64,000 nucleotides of DNA from positions 1,228,501-1,292,500 of the forward strand of contig NZ_CP090557.1 in NCBI RefSeq assembly GCF_021484805.1. Reading direction: 5' to 3'. Every line of letters begins with the position of its first letter. Within the stretch, counting starts at the first letter, position 1. A program made the position numbers and the translations under genes. Below the pieces are notes generated by a model, which ran no database searches, had not been told where the DNA came from, and worked only from the letters and a program-made list of their open reading frames with translations. This document shows positions 1 to 7,972 of this stretch, piece after piece. The stretch is from Tellurirhabdus bombi (GTDB taxonomy: Bacteria > Bacteroidota > Bacteroidia > Cytophagales > Spirosomataceae).

Positions 1-1729
1 TGGTATCTGCTTCGGTTAGGGCGCCATCGGCAATGCCCTGGCTGGCAATTTTATAGACTAAATCCAGCGCCACTTCGTCGGTCACAGCCAGTGGGCCGAC
101 AGGCATTCCGGCGGCTTTTGCGCCATTCTCGATGAGCACCGGATTGACCCCTTCTTTCAGCAGTTCCATTCCTTCGGATGAATAAACGCCGAAGCAGCGC
201 GACGTATAGAATCCCCGCGAATCGTTAACCACGATGGGCGTTTTCCGAATTTTCCGAACGTAATCCATCGCTACGGCCAAGGCGTAGTCGGACGTTTCTT
301 TCCCAACAATTACCTCCACGAGCTGCATTTTATCGACGGGAGAGAAAAAGTGAATCCCAACAAAATTCGCAGGATTGCCAGCTGCCTGCGCCAAGCCTGA
401 AATAGGCAATGTTGAGGTATTAGAGCCAAAAACACCGCCCTCCGCCAACATCGGGGCTGCTTCCCGGGTAACTTGGGCTTTCAGTGCCCGATTTTCAAAT
501 ACGGCTTCAATAAGAAGGTCACAGCCTTTCAGGTCCTCTATCCTATCGGTTGGTTGGATCAGATTCAGCAGTGCGTCCGCTTTTTCCGCCGTTATTTTGC
601 CTCGTTCGAGGCCTTTTTCGATCAGTGTACGTACCCGATTTTTGCCCTTCTCAGCGGCTTCCAGCGAAACATCTTTTAAAACGACCGCCATCCCCGCCCC
701 CGCCGATACATGGGCAATTCCTGAACCCATCAGACCCGCGCCCAGGATACCTATTTTCTTAACTTCCGTTTTCGGAATGTCTTTCGGACGAGACGCGCCT
801 TTGTTAATCTCATTCTGCCCTAGGAATAAAGTCCGAATCAGGTTGGCCGCTACTTTTGACGTTGCTACTTGCACAAAATGCCGCGCCTCAACGGCCAAAG
901 CCCGATCCATGTTGACCTGCAAGCCTTCGTAGACACAAGCCATGATTTCAAGCGGCGCGGGATAATTCCCCTTCGTTTTTTCCATCAGCAGCGCCGTTCC
1001 AGCACTGAAAATCCGGGCGCCAACCGAACTTTGTACAGCGCCTTTAGGCACGTTATACGCTTCTTTCGCAACGATTCTGCCTGTTTTTTTATCTCGTTCA
1101 TCCCAGGGTTGCAAGGCCGTTGGATGCGCTTCAATCCAGGCCTTAGCGCATTCCAGCAAAACATCCGGGCTCGTCACCAGATCATCGACCATTCCCAAGC
1201 TCAACGCTTCTGCGGGCGATACTTTTTTACCTTCCAGCAACAAGGGCAATGCCGCTTCCATGCCCAGCATTCGCGGCAAACGCTGCGTTCCTCCCGCTCC
1301 GGGCAACAGGCCAATGGTTACTTCCGGCAAGCCAATCACGGCTTTAGGGTTGTTGAGTGCAATGCGGTGATGGCAAGCCAGACAAATTTCGTAGCCACCG
1401 CCCAAAGCCGTGCCATTGATGGCGGCCACGGTGGGTTTCCCCGACGTTTCGATGCTCCGAAAGATGCGATTTAATTCTGTAGACACCTTCAGCATTTCTG
1501 CCGGGTCTTTATCGTTGTTGCGGAGAATCATCTTTAGATCGGCACCAGCTACAAATTCCGGCTTCTCCGACGTAATCACCAACCCCTTTATTTTTTCATC
1601 CTGATAAGCCTGTTGCAAAGCGGCCTCAAATGCTGGAATCGACTCGTCGTTTAGCACATTCATCGGCGAGCTAGTCATGTTCCAGCTAATAATCGCGATG
1701 TTATCTTGTATCGAATAATTGATTGCCAT
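1..1729 (-). CDS. Multifunctional enoyl-CoA hydratase / 3-hydroxyacyl-CoA dehydrogenase (FadJ/FadB type), C-terminus cut by window edge
   Basis: Catalyses the hydration and NAD-dependent oxidation steps of fatty-acid beta-oxidation in the cytoplasm. About 576 codons are visible and the C-terminal end lies outside the window; family members are usually near 700 residues. The N-terminal crotonase domain shows ALGGGYE and LPEVTIGLLPGAGGTQRL, which carry the two catalytic glutamates. The dehydrogenase part begins near residue 325 with GILGAGLMGSGIA (NAD-binding fold) and continues with SNTSTLPIS and FVGIHFFSPVDKMQLVEV, holding the catalytic histidine. The chosen ATG gives MAINYSIQDN, the normal crotonase start. 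It follows the thiolase gene by 68 bp on the same strand, so both probably share one promoter upstream of the thiolase. Family clear; FadB versus FadJ cannot be decided. Confidence 0.95.
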   Translation of the reverse strand, partial: MAINYSIQDNIAIISWNMTSSPMNVLNDESIPAFEAALQQAYQDEKIKGLVITSEKPEFVAGADLKMILRNNDKDPAEMLKVSTELNRIFRSIETSGKPTVAAINGTALGGGYEICLACHHRIALNNPKAVIGLPEVTIGLLPGAGGTQRLPRMLGMEAALPLLLEGKKVSPAEALSLGMVDDLVTSPDVLLECAKAWIEAHPTALQPWDERDKKTGRIVAKEAYNVPKGAVQSSVGARIFSAGTALLMEKTKGNYPAPLEIMACVYEGLQVNMDRALAVEARHFVQVATSKVAANLIRTLFLGQNEINKGASRPKDIPKTEVKKIGILGAGLMGSGIAHVSAGAGMAVVLKDVSLEAAEKGKNRVRTLIEKGLERGKITAEKADALLNLIQPTDRIEDLKGCDLLIEAVFENRALKAQVTREAAPMLAEGGVFGSNTSTLPISGLAQAAGNPANFVGIHFFSPVDKMQLVEVIVGKETSDYALAVAMDYVRKIRKTPIVVNDSRGFYTSRCFGVYSSEGMELLKEGVNPVLIENGAKAAGMPVGPLAVTDEVALDLVYKIASQGIADGALTEADT

Positions 1730-1797
1730 TTTCTTTATCGTGGTAGAGAGTAGTGATATAGAGTGCTTCCGAGCCTCTTCGCCTGGATTTTAGCTAA

Positions 1798-3006
1798 TTA
1801 GCTGACTCGTTCAAAAATAGTTGCAATGCCCATTCCTCCGCCAATACAAAGCGTAGCCAAGCCAATGTGCTTATCCGAACGCTCCAGCTCATCCAGTAAG
1901 GTTGCCGAAATGATCGCGCCGGTTGCGCCCAGGGGATGCCCCAACGCAATTGCTCCGCCGTTAACATTTACCTTGGCATGATCGACGCTTAGCTGGTTCA
2001 TAAATAGCAACGGCACCACTGCAAAGGCTTCGTTCACTTCAAATAAATCGATATCACTAATTTTCATTCCCGCCTTTTTCAGCACTTTTTGGGTAGCCGG
2101 GATAGGACCGGATAGCATCGTCGTTGGGTCGGAACCGATAACGGCAAACGCTTTGATGCGCGCGCGCGGTTTTAGTCCTGTCTGGTCACCAAACGCCTTG
2201 CTACCGATTAACAGACCAGCGGCTCCGTCAGCAATTTGCGAGGAATTTCCAGCGTGGTGAACGTGCTTGATTTGCGCTATCTCCGCATATTTTAGTAAGG
2301 CCAGTGCATCAAAGCCCGCTTTCCCCAGGCTTTCAAAGGCTGGTTTTAACTGGGCTAAACTTTCCAATGTCGTACCGGGTCGCACTCCTTCATCGCGATC
2401 TAACACAACAGTCCCAATTTCGTCTTTGAGGGGTATCATGGAAGGTGCAAAGCGAGCCTTCTGTTGCGCTTGCTCGGCGCGGCGGTAAGATTCAGCCGCA
2501 AAGGCATCCACATCGCTTCGGCTATAGCCGTATTTAGTCGCTAACAGATCCGCGGAGATACCCTGGGGAACAATGTGATGCCGGGCGACAATCTGCGGAT
2601 TCATGAACAAAGCTCCTCCGTCGGAGCCCATCGCCACGCGTGACATGGACTCTACGCCACCCGCAATAATAGCGTCCACCTGCCCAGCCATTACATAAGC
2701 GGCTGCCATATTGATGGCTTCTAAACCCGACGAGCAGAAGCGATTCAGTTGAACACCCGCCACAGTTTCGGCATAACCAGCGTTCAAAACGGCCGTCCGG
2801 GCAATGTCAGCCCCCTGCTCATCGATGGGCGTCACGCAGCCCATGGCCACATCTTCGATGAGGGAAGTATCAAGTTGGTTGCGATCCCGAAGAGCCTGCA
2901 AAACTGCTGTCAGCAACTGAATTGGTTGAGTAGCGTGGAGAGCGCCATCGCTTTTGCCCCGCCCTCGCGGTGTTCGAACAGCATCGTAGACAAATGCTTC
3001 TGCCAT
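1798..3006 (-). CDS. Acetyl-CoA C-acyltransferase (thiolase, FadA/FadI type)
   Basis: Last step of beta-oxidation: thiolytic cleavage of 3-ketoacyl-CoA to acetyl-CoA and a shortened acyl-CoA. The 402-residue length is typical. The nucleophilic cysteine is Cys91 in [10 protein letters not shown]; the C-terminal half has [16 protein letters not shown] with the catalytic histidine and CIGGGMG with the second active-site cysteine. First gene of a likely two-gene operon with the hydratase/dehydrogenase, the usual complementary subunit. A well-formed promoter and a palindrome lie in the 80 bp upstream of its ATG, so expression is probably controlled by a fatty-acid-responsive repressor (inference). 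Confidence 0.96.
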   Translation of the reverse strand: MAEAFVYDAVRTPRGRGKSDGALHATQPIQLLTAVLQALRDRNQLDTSLIEDVAMGCVTPIDEQGADIARTAVLNAGYAETVAGVQLNRFCSSGLEAINMAAAYVMAGQVDAIIAGGVESMSRVAMGSDGGALFMNPQIVARHHIVPQGISADLLATKYGYSRSDVDAFAAESYRRAEQAQQKARFAPSMIPLKDEIGTVVLDRDEGVRPGTTLESLAQLKPAFESLGKAGFDALALLKYAEIAQIKHVHHAGNSSQIADGAAGLLIGSKAFGDQTGLKPRARIKAFAVIGSDPTTMLSGPIPATQKVLKKAGMKISDIDLFEVNEAFAVVPLLFMNQLSVDHAKVNVNGGAIALGHPLGATGAIISATLLDELERSDKHIGLATLCIGGGMGIATIFERVS

Positions 3007-3033
3007 TATAAATAAAATTTGGAGTGGCTAACT

Positions 3034-3047
3034 GTATGCAAGCATAC
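3034..3047. promoter_or_regulatory. Palindromic operator candidate at the thiolase promoter
   Basis: Perfect inverted repeat GTATGC-AA-GCATAC. It lies at the expected transcription start of the thiolase operon, just downstream of the -7 box. Thirteen consecutive bases of it recur upstream of the acyl-CoA dehydrogenase gene at 7899-7911, making a shared repressor site likely. The regulator is not identifiable here. Confidence 0.65.
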
Positions 3048-3053
3048 TACTGA

Positions 3054-3086
3054 CAAAGGTAGTACGCCAGTCCATATTTAGTCAAA
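3054..3086 (-). promoter_or_regulatory. Promoter of the thiolase-hydratase operon
   Basis: Read on the minus strand: TTTG (3086-3083), a 21-nt spacer, then TACCTTTG (3061-3054), an exact match to the Bacteroidota primary sigma consensus TTTG / TAnnTTTG. Transcription would start near 3047, leaving a leader of about 40 nt before the thiolase ATG. Confidence 0.7.
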
Positions 3087-3151
3087 TTTTGTGCACAATA
3101 AATGCTATTCTTAAAGGTATCTATGTCTGATTTAGGGCTTTGGTAGAGGCA

Positions 3152-3192
3152 TAAAAAAAGCAGATTCAACCCATGAGGATTAAACCTGCTTT
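3152..3192 (-). terminator. Probable terminator of the 4,6-dehydratase gene
   Basis: Imperfect hairpin with outer arms AAAGCAG/CTGCTTT followed on the minus strand by a run of T (the A-tract at 3153-3159). It lies 25 bp beyond the stop codon of the dehydratase gene and before the thiolase promoter. Confidence 0.55.
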
Positions 3193-3216
3193 AGTAAGAT
3201 TGCTATCTTTATGGTA

Positions 3217-5178
3217 TTACAGAGGTAGCTTGATTGCTACTTCTACTGGAATTTTCTTCTTATCCAGTAACTCATACACTGAATTCTGACTGATGTACTC
3301 AGGCACCATCTGCTTCAAGCAGTTTACTAATTTTGTATAGTCTTTATAATGCAGTAGCGCGTGTAAAGTGTTGATTCCCTCCTGTAGCTCATCCAACTTA
3401 TAATCCATCACTTTTGCAATCATAATTTTAGGATGATGGGTTGGCATCGTTTTTTCGTTGTCATTCAGCAGTTCTTCGTATAGCTTTTCGCCGGGGCGGA
3501 GACCGGTAAATTCAATCTGAATATCACCCCGATCTGCCGAATAACCAGACAAACGAATCATCTTACGGGCTAAATCCATGATCTTCACGGGCTCGCCCAT
3601 ATCGAACAAAAAGACCTCGCCGCCATTGCCCATCGCGCCGGCTTCCAGAACAAGTTGACAGGCTTCCGGTATCGTCATGAAATACCGAATAATGTCCGGA
3701 TGAGTTACCGTCACCGGGCCACCCATTTTAATCTGCTCTTCAAATACCTTTACGACAGAGCCGTTCGACCCCAGAACGTTGCCAAAGCGGGTTGCAATAA
3801 AGCGGGTGTGGTATCGGCTGTAGCGGTGATTTAAACTCTGTACGTACATTTCGGCCAGGCGTTTGCTGGCACCCATCACATTTGTTGGGTTTACCGCCTT
3901 ATCAGTCGAAATCATGACGAACTTCTGCGTGCCATAGCGCAGTGCTAAATCAGCGATAATGCGCGTCCCTACCACGTTTGTGCGCACTGCTTCGTAGGGG
4001 TGTTCCTCCATCAACGGCACATGCTTGTAGGCAGCCGCGTGGAAGATATAATCCGGAGCAATAAACTCAAAGATGTGTTCCATCCGAGTTTGATCTGTAA
4101 TGTCGGCCACTCGGATAACCAGCTCTGTCTGAGCCACTAACTCAGCAAATTTAGTCCTTAAATTAAACTCCAGATCATACAGCGCCGATTCTGCCTGATC
4201 AAGCAAGATCAGCCGGCCCGGACCGTGGTGCAAGATCTGACGGACCAATTCGCTGCCTATGGAACCAGCAGCCCCCGTCACCATTACGTTTTGGCCAGCT
4301 AATTGCTTTCGAATCTCGGCATTATTTAGGCGGATAGGCTCCCGCTCCAGCAAATCTTCAATTTGTAGATTACGAATTTGTGCAGGCTTGAGTTGCCGGG
4401 TTATCCACTGATTAACAGACGGTACTGTTTTCACAGAAACGTCATGTTTCAGAAAAATTTCGGTAATTTTGTTCAGACGTTGTTTATTAATAGAGTCGAA
4501 AGCCAGAATTACTTCTGGTTTTTCCGCCTGGCCTTTGATATACTTTTCGAAAGCCTCCTGCTGAGAAATTACCTTTACGCCCTGAATGACCTTCTGTATC
4601 TTTCCGGGGTCGTCGTCAATAAAGGCCAGCACGGCGTATTCGTTTCCTTCTTCTCCTATTAAAGCATTGCGGGTGGTCAGGCCAGTAATACCTGCCCCGT
4701 ATATCAACACACCTTTTTTCAGGTCCGAACGCTGGGAAATTATGCCCCAGTATAAGGTTTTTACAATAAATCGGCTTAATACCAGAAAAACCAGACAACA
4801 GAAATAGTCAATCAGGAGAATAGAAAGGGGAATATAAAAGCGAAAGTCGTCTTGTATTTGCCATAATGTAAAAGAAATGGCAACGATTGTGGCTGTACTT
4901 CCGGTGGTAGACAGCAGTAAGGAACGCACATCTTCAACGCTTGTATGCCGAACAATTCCCTGATATGATCGCCCATAAAGAAAGAAAGCGACTCGAACGG
5001 CTAGGACTACCCCGATATAATACCAGGATGCATAATCCATAACTCGCTCTATGTCAAAATTGAATCGAAGCAAGGAGGCTATGCAGTAAGAACTGACAGC
5101 AATTGTCGAATCTATGAAAAGAATGACATAACTAGATATAAATCGATTCGAATGCTTTAGTAAAAGTTTTTCAATCAT
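3217..5178 (-). CDS. Membrane nucleotide-sugar 4,6-dehydratase (CapD/WbpM/FlaA1-like)
   Basis: Large extended short-chain dehydrogenase that probably converts UDP-GlcNAc-type sugars to 4-keto-6-deoxy intermediates for surface polysaccharide. Length 653, as for the long membrane-bound group. About four N-terminal membrane segments (residues 15-145) are followed by a first Rossmann motif YGAGITG (160-166) and then the catalytic NAD(P) domain with TGAAGSIGS (301-309). The active-site region has STDK (424-427) and MGASK (435-439): the usual catalytic Tyr is replaced by Met, which is normal in the WbpM/FlaA1 group. It is a single gene, far from the glycan cluster at 53-60 kb. A possible promoter lies at 5252-5279. 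Substrate is inferred. Confidence 0.9.
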   Translation of the reverse strand: MIEKLLLKHSNRFISSYVILFIDSTIAVSSYCIASLLRFNFDIERVMDYASWYYIGVVLAVRVAFFLYGRSYQGIVRHTSVEDVRSLLLSTTGSTATIVAISFTLWQIQDDFRFYIPLSILLIDYFCCLVFLVLSRFIVKTLYWGIISQRSDLKKGVLIYGAGITGLTTRNALIGEEGNEYAVLAFIDDDPGKIQKVIQGVKVISQQEAFEKYIKGQAEKPEVILAFDSINKQRLNKITEIFLKHDVSVKTVPSVNQWITRQLKPAQIRNLQIEDLLEREPIRLNNAEIRKQLAGQNVMVTGAAGSIGSELVRQILHHGPGRLILLDQAESALYDLEFNLRTKFAELVAQTELVIRVADITDQTRMEHIFEFIAPDYIFHAAAYKHVPLMEEHPYEAVRTNVVGTRIIADLALRYGTQKFVMISTDKAVNPTNVMGASKRLAEMYVQSLNHRYSRYHTRFIATRFGNVLGSNGSVVKVFEEQIKMGGPVTVTHPDIIRYFMTIPEACQLVLEAGAMGNGGEVFLFDMGEPVKIMDLARKMIRLSGYSADRGDIQIEFTGLRPGEKLYEELLNDNEKTMPTHHPKIMIAKVMDYKLDELQEGINTLHALLHYKDYTKLVNCLKQMVPEYISQNSVYELLDKKKIPVEVAIKLPL

Positions 5179-5251
5179 CTAGGTAGTGGATTTCAAATGT
5201 CTATATACCAATCATTCCTACCGAACAAGTTAAGGCATCTTTATTATCAGA

Positions 5252-5279
5252 CAAAAATAAGTTATTATGTGGTCCCAAA
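5252..5279 (-). promoter_or_regulatory. Possible promoter of the 4,6-dehydratase gene
   Basis: Minus strand: TTTG (5279-5276), 16-nt spacer, TATTTTTG (5259-5252). The -7 box fits the consensus; the spacer is one base below the usual range. It would give a leader of about 65 nt. Confidence 0.35.
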
Positions 5280-5329
5280 AAAACCAATCTGAAGAGAAAA
5301 TAGTATCTCTTTCTCCAAATATAGTTTAA

Positions 5330-6244
5330 TTATTTATTCAGCAGGTTACATATTGCCATATGCGAGTCTTTAAAAAGATAGTTAAAATCAGTACTTTCCT
5401 TTATACGCTTGTTCTGCACGTTGCTACTGCCCAATATCACAACAGCCATTTCGCCTAAAATCAGTCGGAGTAAAGCGGCAGGTATGTTGGGTAACCACAA
5501 CGGCTTTTTTAGCGCTTCAGCAATATGACGAGTCAGTGTTTCATTAGTCACGGGTGCTGGCGCAACCGCATTGTAAACTCCCTGCCAGTCAGGGCTTTCC
5601 ATTGCTTCCAGAAATAACCGGCAAAGGTCGTCAATATGAATCCAGGAGATATGCTGCTGTCCTGATCCAAGCGGCGATCCAACGCCCCATTTTACAGGCA
5701 TGATAAGCTTTGAAAGCGCTCCGCCTTCCACGCTCAGAACCACGCCGATCCGCAGCTTCACCGTCCTGATACCCAAATGAGCAATAGCCTCAGCCGCCTG
5801 CTCCCAGGCTACGGTAACCTCGGCCATGAAGTCTTTTCCAGGTGCACTATTTTCCGTTAAAGGCTGATTTCCAGTATCTCCGCCGTAATAGCCAATGGCC
5901 GATGAACTAATAAAAGCTTTTACTTTATGACTTGTCTGGGCTAGCGTACGGACCAATAAATCGGTGCTTTGAGTACGACTTTGAAGAATTTCGCGCTTGC
6001 GGGAATCTGTCCAGCGGCTATCGGCAATACCAGCACCCGCCAGGTGAATTATGTAGTCGGCAGCAGCAACGGCCTCTGCGTCAATGCGTCCGTTAGAGGG
6101 GTCCCATTGATAAACTTTGATATGCTGAATTGGCTTGCCGGAGCGGCTGAGGTAAGAAACTTGATACCCTTTGGCTTGTAAAAGGCGGGTTAGCGGACGG
6201 CCAACAGTACCGGTCCCGCCGGTAATCAATACGGTTTGAGGCAT
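5330..6244 (-). CDS. TIGR01777-family NAD(P)-dependent epimerase/sugar-nucleotide-like protein (YfcH-like)
   Basis: Atypical extended SDR of 304 residues with unknown substrate. The N-terminus carries the nucleotide-binding motif TGGTGTVGRPL; the family features IHLAGAGIADSRWTD, FISSSAIGYYGG and WIHIDDLCRLF are all visible. The C-terminal segment (KPLWLPNIPAALLRLILGEMA) matches the hydrophobic tail domain typical of this family. The small lipoprotein gene lies 74 bp upstream on the same strand, so co-transcription is possible. Family assignment is firm; no reaction can be stated. Confidence 0.88.
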   Translation of the reverse strand: MPQTVLITGGTGTVGRPLTRLLQAKGYQVSYLSRSGKPIQHIKVYQWDPSNGRIDAEAVAAADYIIHLAGAGIADSRWTDSRKREILQSRTQSTDLLVRTLAQTSHKVKAFISSSAIGYYGGDTGNQPLTENSAPGKDFMAEVTVAWEQAAEAIAHLGIRTVKLRIGVVLSVEGGALSKLIMPVKWGVGSPLGSGQQHISWIHIDDLCRLFLEAMESPDWQGVYNAVAPAPVTNETLTRHIAEALKKPLWLPNIPAALLRLILGEMAVVILGSSNVQNKRIKESTDFNYLFKDSHMAICNLLNK

Positions 6245-6318
6245 AGCAGTCGATTCATCTAATCGCTGATAAAACCTGCTGCTATGCCTATTTGTTGCTC
6301 TAACTTTACTTATAAACG

Positions 6319-6597
6319 TTAGTCTTTTTTGGGTGTTGCCTTTACCTCTGGTAAGGTCTGGCCTGCCGTGGTATCAGCCGGTCTGGCAATAGGGCCATCC
6401 AAACTATGCGAAGTTGTATCGCCCTGGATTCCCATGATCGTTGTATCCGTTGTGGCATCTTCGGCAGTTGATGCATTATTCTCTGTTTTACCCGAACAAC
6501 TCATAATGGTTGATGCTACCAACAGGCCACAGCAAATGGATAGAAACTTATTCCGGCGACTCTGCGCTGGTTGTGCATTTTTGCTTAATTGATTCAT
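6319..6597 (-). CDS. Small hypothetical lipoprotein
   Basis: I do not recognise a family. The 92-residue product has a basic start (SRRNKF), a hydrophobic core and a lipobox ending at Cys34 (TIMSC), so it is probably lipidated and exported. The mature part is low-complexity, rich in Thr, Asp and Ala, and ends in a lysine-rich tail; no fold is evident. It is the first gene before the TIGR01777-type gene on the minus strand. Short length and biased composition keep confidence moderate, but the signal peptide argues for a real gene. Confidence 0.65.
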   Translation of the reverse strand: MNQLSKNAQPAQSRRNKFLSICCGLLVASTIMSCSGKTENNASTAEDATTDTTIMGIQGDTTSHSLDGPIARPADTTAGQTLPEVKATPKKD

Positions 6598-6710
6598 CTT
6601 TCAAAACGTTGATCTTAAAACTATAAACCCCTGAATGCTAATTATGTTTGTTCATAATCAGCGCTATTTGTCCATTAATCACACCTTATAGTCACTACAT
6701 TTCAAAACAA

Positions 6711-6741
6711 TTGCATTTAATGTTACTTTATATTAAATTTG
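6711..6741 (+). promoter_or_regulatory. Promoter of the S24-type regulator gene
   Basis: TTG (6711-6713), 20-nt spacer, TAAATTTG (6734-6741): a full match to the Bacteroidota consensus. Predicted start of transcription near 6748, about 40 nt before the ATG. Confidence 0.6.
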
Positions 6742-6787
6742 AGTATTATATATTTCTTCTAAAACAGAGAAAACAATTAGTTGTATT

Positions 6788-7504
6788 ATGCAAAGCGAAG
6801 ACAATATATTGGCAAAAGAATCCTCTGAGTCCATTCAGGAACGCATGCGGCAGGTGTTTGATGCCCTGGGAATCAGCATCTACCAAGTCGCTAAAGACCT
6901 GGGCGAGAACTCTTCTAAATTTTACAATATCCTAAACGGTCGGGCAAAGCCGTCGTATGATACAATTCTGCGTTTGCTCGAACAATATCCGCAGGTTCGG
7001 GCCGATTATTTACTGCGCGGCCACCATCCTATTCTGTCCGAGCTGGAAGTCAATGCCAAGGTAATTGATCTACCTGTACGCTACCGCGAACTTCCTTTTG
7101 TCCCGACGCGCTTCTACGCTAGCTTCATTGAGACTTACACCGAAGGCCTTTCGATGGCCCAACTGGAATCTTATCGCGTACCCGAGCATCTGATTGGCAA
7201 TCACAAAAATGTAGTTGTTATTGAGATTTCGGGCAACAGCATGAGTCCCCAGCTTTCCAACGGAGCAAAAGTACTGGCTGTACACATCGACCCCAGTGAT
7301 TGGCAGTATCAGTCTGGTGGGATTTACGCGGTTATTTACCGAGATTATTTTGTGGTTAAACGCATCAAAGACAATGAGTTACTAACCAAACAACGGTTAG
7401 CCTTACATTCCGACAATCCAAACGGAGGTAGTGTAACCGTACCTTTAAAGGACATTCAGGGAATCTGGAAAATAGCCCGGGTTGTTGATTCACCTGTCGA
7501 ATAA
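6788..7504 (+). CDS. HTH/S24 peptidase-like transcriptional regulator (LexA/CI-like)
   Basis: Probable DNA-binding repressor of 238 residues. An XRE-type helix-turn-helix covers roughly residues 15-75 (GISIYQVAKDLGENSSKFYNI). The C-terminal S24 domain has the serine-lysine dyad: Ser151 in SGNSMSP and Lys191 in YFVVKRI. The position where LexA and CI have the Ala-Gly cleavage pair aligns by eye with Ala111-Ser112 (RFYASFIETY), so self-cleavage may be altered or lost. No phage genes are nearby, so this looks like a cellular regulator. The DoxX-like membrane gene begins 32 bp downstream and may be co-transcribed. Targets are unknown. Confidence 0.88.
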   Translation: MQSEDNILAKESSESIQERMRQVFDALGISIYQVAKDLGENSSKFYNILNGRAKPSYDTILRLLEQYPQVRADYLLRGHHPILSELEVNAKVIDLPVRYRELPFVPTRFYASFIETYTEGLSMAQLESYRVPEHLIGNHKNVVVIEISGNSMSPQLSNGAKVLAVHIDPSDWQYQSGGIYAVIYRDYFVVKRIKDNELLTKQRLALHSDNPNGGSVTVPLKDIQGIWKIARVVDSPVE

Positions 7505-7536
7505 ACGGCAGGGTTTTACTTTAAAATCATCTATCA

Positions 7537-7878
7537 ATGGGCCTTTATCTAATGGCGGCAATTTATACGGTGGCTGGGATTCTGCATTTCACAGCCACCC
7601 GTACTTACATAAAGATCATGCCGCCCTATCTTCCGGCCCATAAAGCCCTTGTGCTGCTTAGTGGCGGTGCCGAAATTCTTCTTGGCCTGGCTTTACTGAT
7701 TCCCTCGCTCCGTCCTTGGGCGGCCTGGGGAATTATTTTATTACTGATTGCCATTTTTCCCGCTAATCTCTACATGCTTACGTCCGGCAAGTTTACCTCT
7801 TTACCGACCTGGGTTTTATTTCTTCGTTTGCCGCTCCAACTGGTCCTGATCTGGTGGGCTTACCAATACACAAAATAG
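7537..7878 (+). CDS. DoxX-like small membrane protein
   Basis: The 113-residue product is almost wholly hydrophobic, with four membrane segments (about 5-20, 36-55, 62-80 and 91-110). The order of segments, with a charged loop RTYIKIMPPYLPAH after the first, fits the DoxX/MauE-like family, whose biochemical role is not established in general. It follows the S24 regulator closely on the same strand and precedes the acyl-CoA dehydrogenase promoter. Function not assignable. Confidence 0.7.
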   Translation: MGLYLMAAIYTVAGILHFTATRTYIKIMPPYLPAHKALVLLSGGAEILLGLALLIPSLRPWAAWGIILLLIAIFPANLYMLTSGKFTSLPTWVLFLRLPLQLVLIWWAYQYTK

Positions 7879-7898
7879 CCTTCGTCCGTGGCTATTAT

Positions 7899-7911
7899 TA
7901 TGCTTGCATAC
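7899..7911. promoter_or_regulatory. Palindromic operator candidate at the acyl-CoA dehydrogenase promoter
   Basis: TATGC-TT-GCATA followed by C; identical over 13 bases to the minus-strand site at the thiolase promoter (3034-3046). The -33 element TTG (7904-7906) lies inside the palindrome, so a protein bound here would block RNA polymerase. Confidence 0.65.
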
Positions 7912-7934
7912 CAGTTTCGAATTGGCTAATTTTG
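7904..7934 (+). promoter_or_regulatory. Promoter of the acyl-CoA dehydrogenase gene
   Basis: TTG (7904-7906), 20-nt spacer, TAATTTTG (7927-7934), matching the Bacteroidota consensus. The expected transcript start near 7941 gives a leader of about 32 nt. Confidence 0.65.
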
Positions 7935-7972
7935 GTAATTGATAGTCTAATTCCAACAAACAGCAAGCTAGC

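Noticed and set aside
869-1474. Plus-strand open frame of 201 codons
   Set aside because: Antisense of the conserved hydratase/dehydrogenase gene; no family likeness.
6648-6935. Plus-strand open frame running into the S24 regulator gene
   Set aside because: Starts upstream of the regulator promoter, overlaps the helix-turn-helix region in another frame and has no family likeness.
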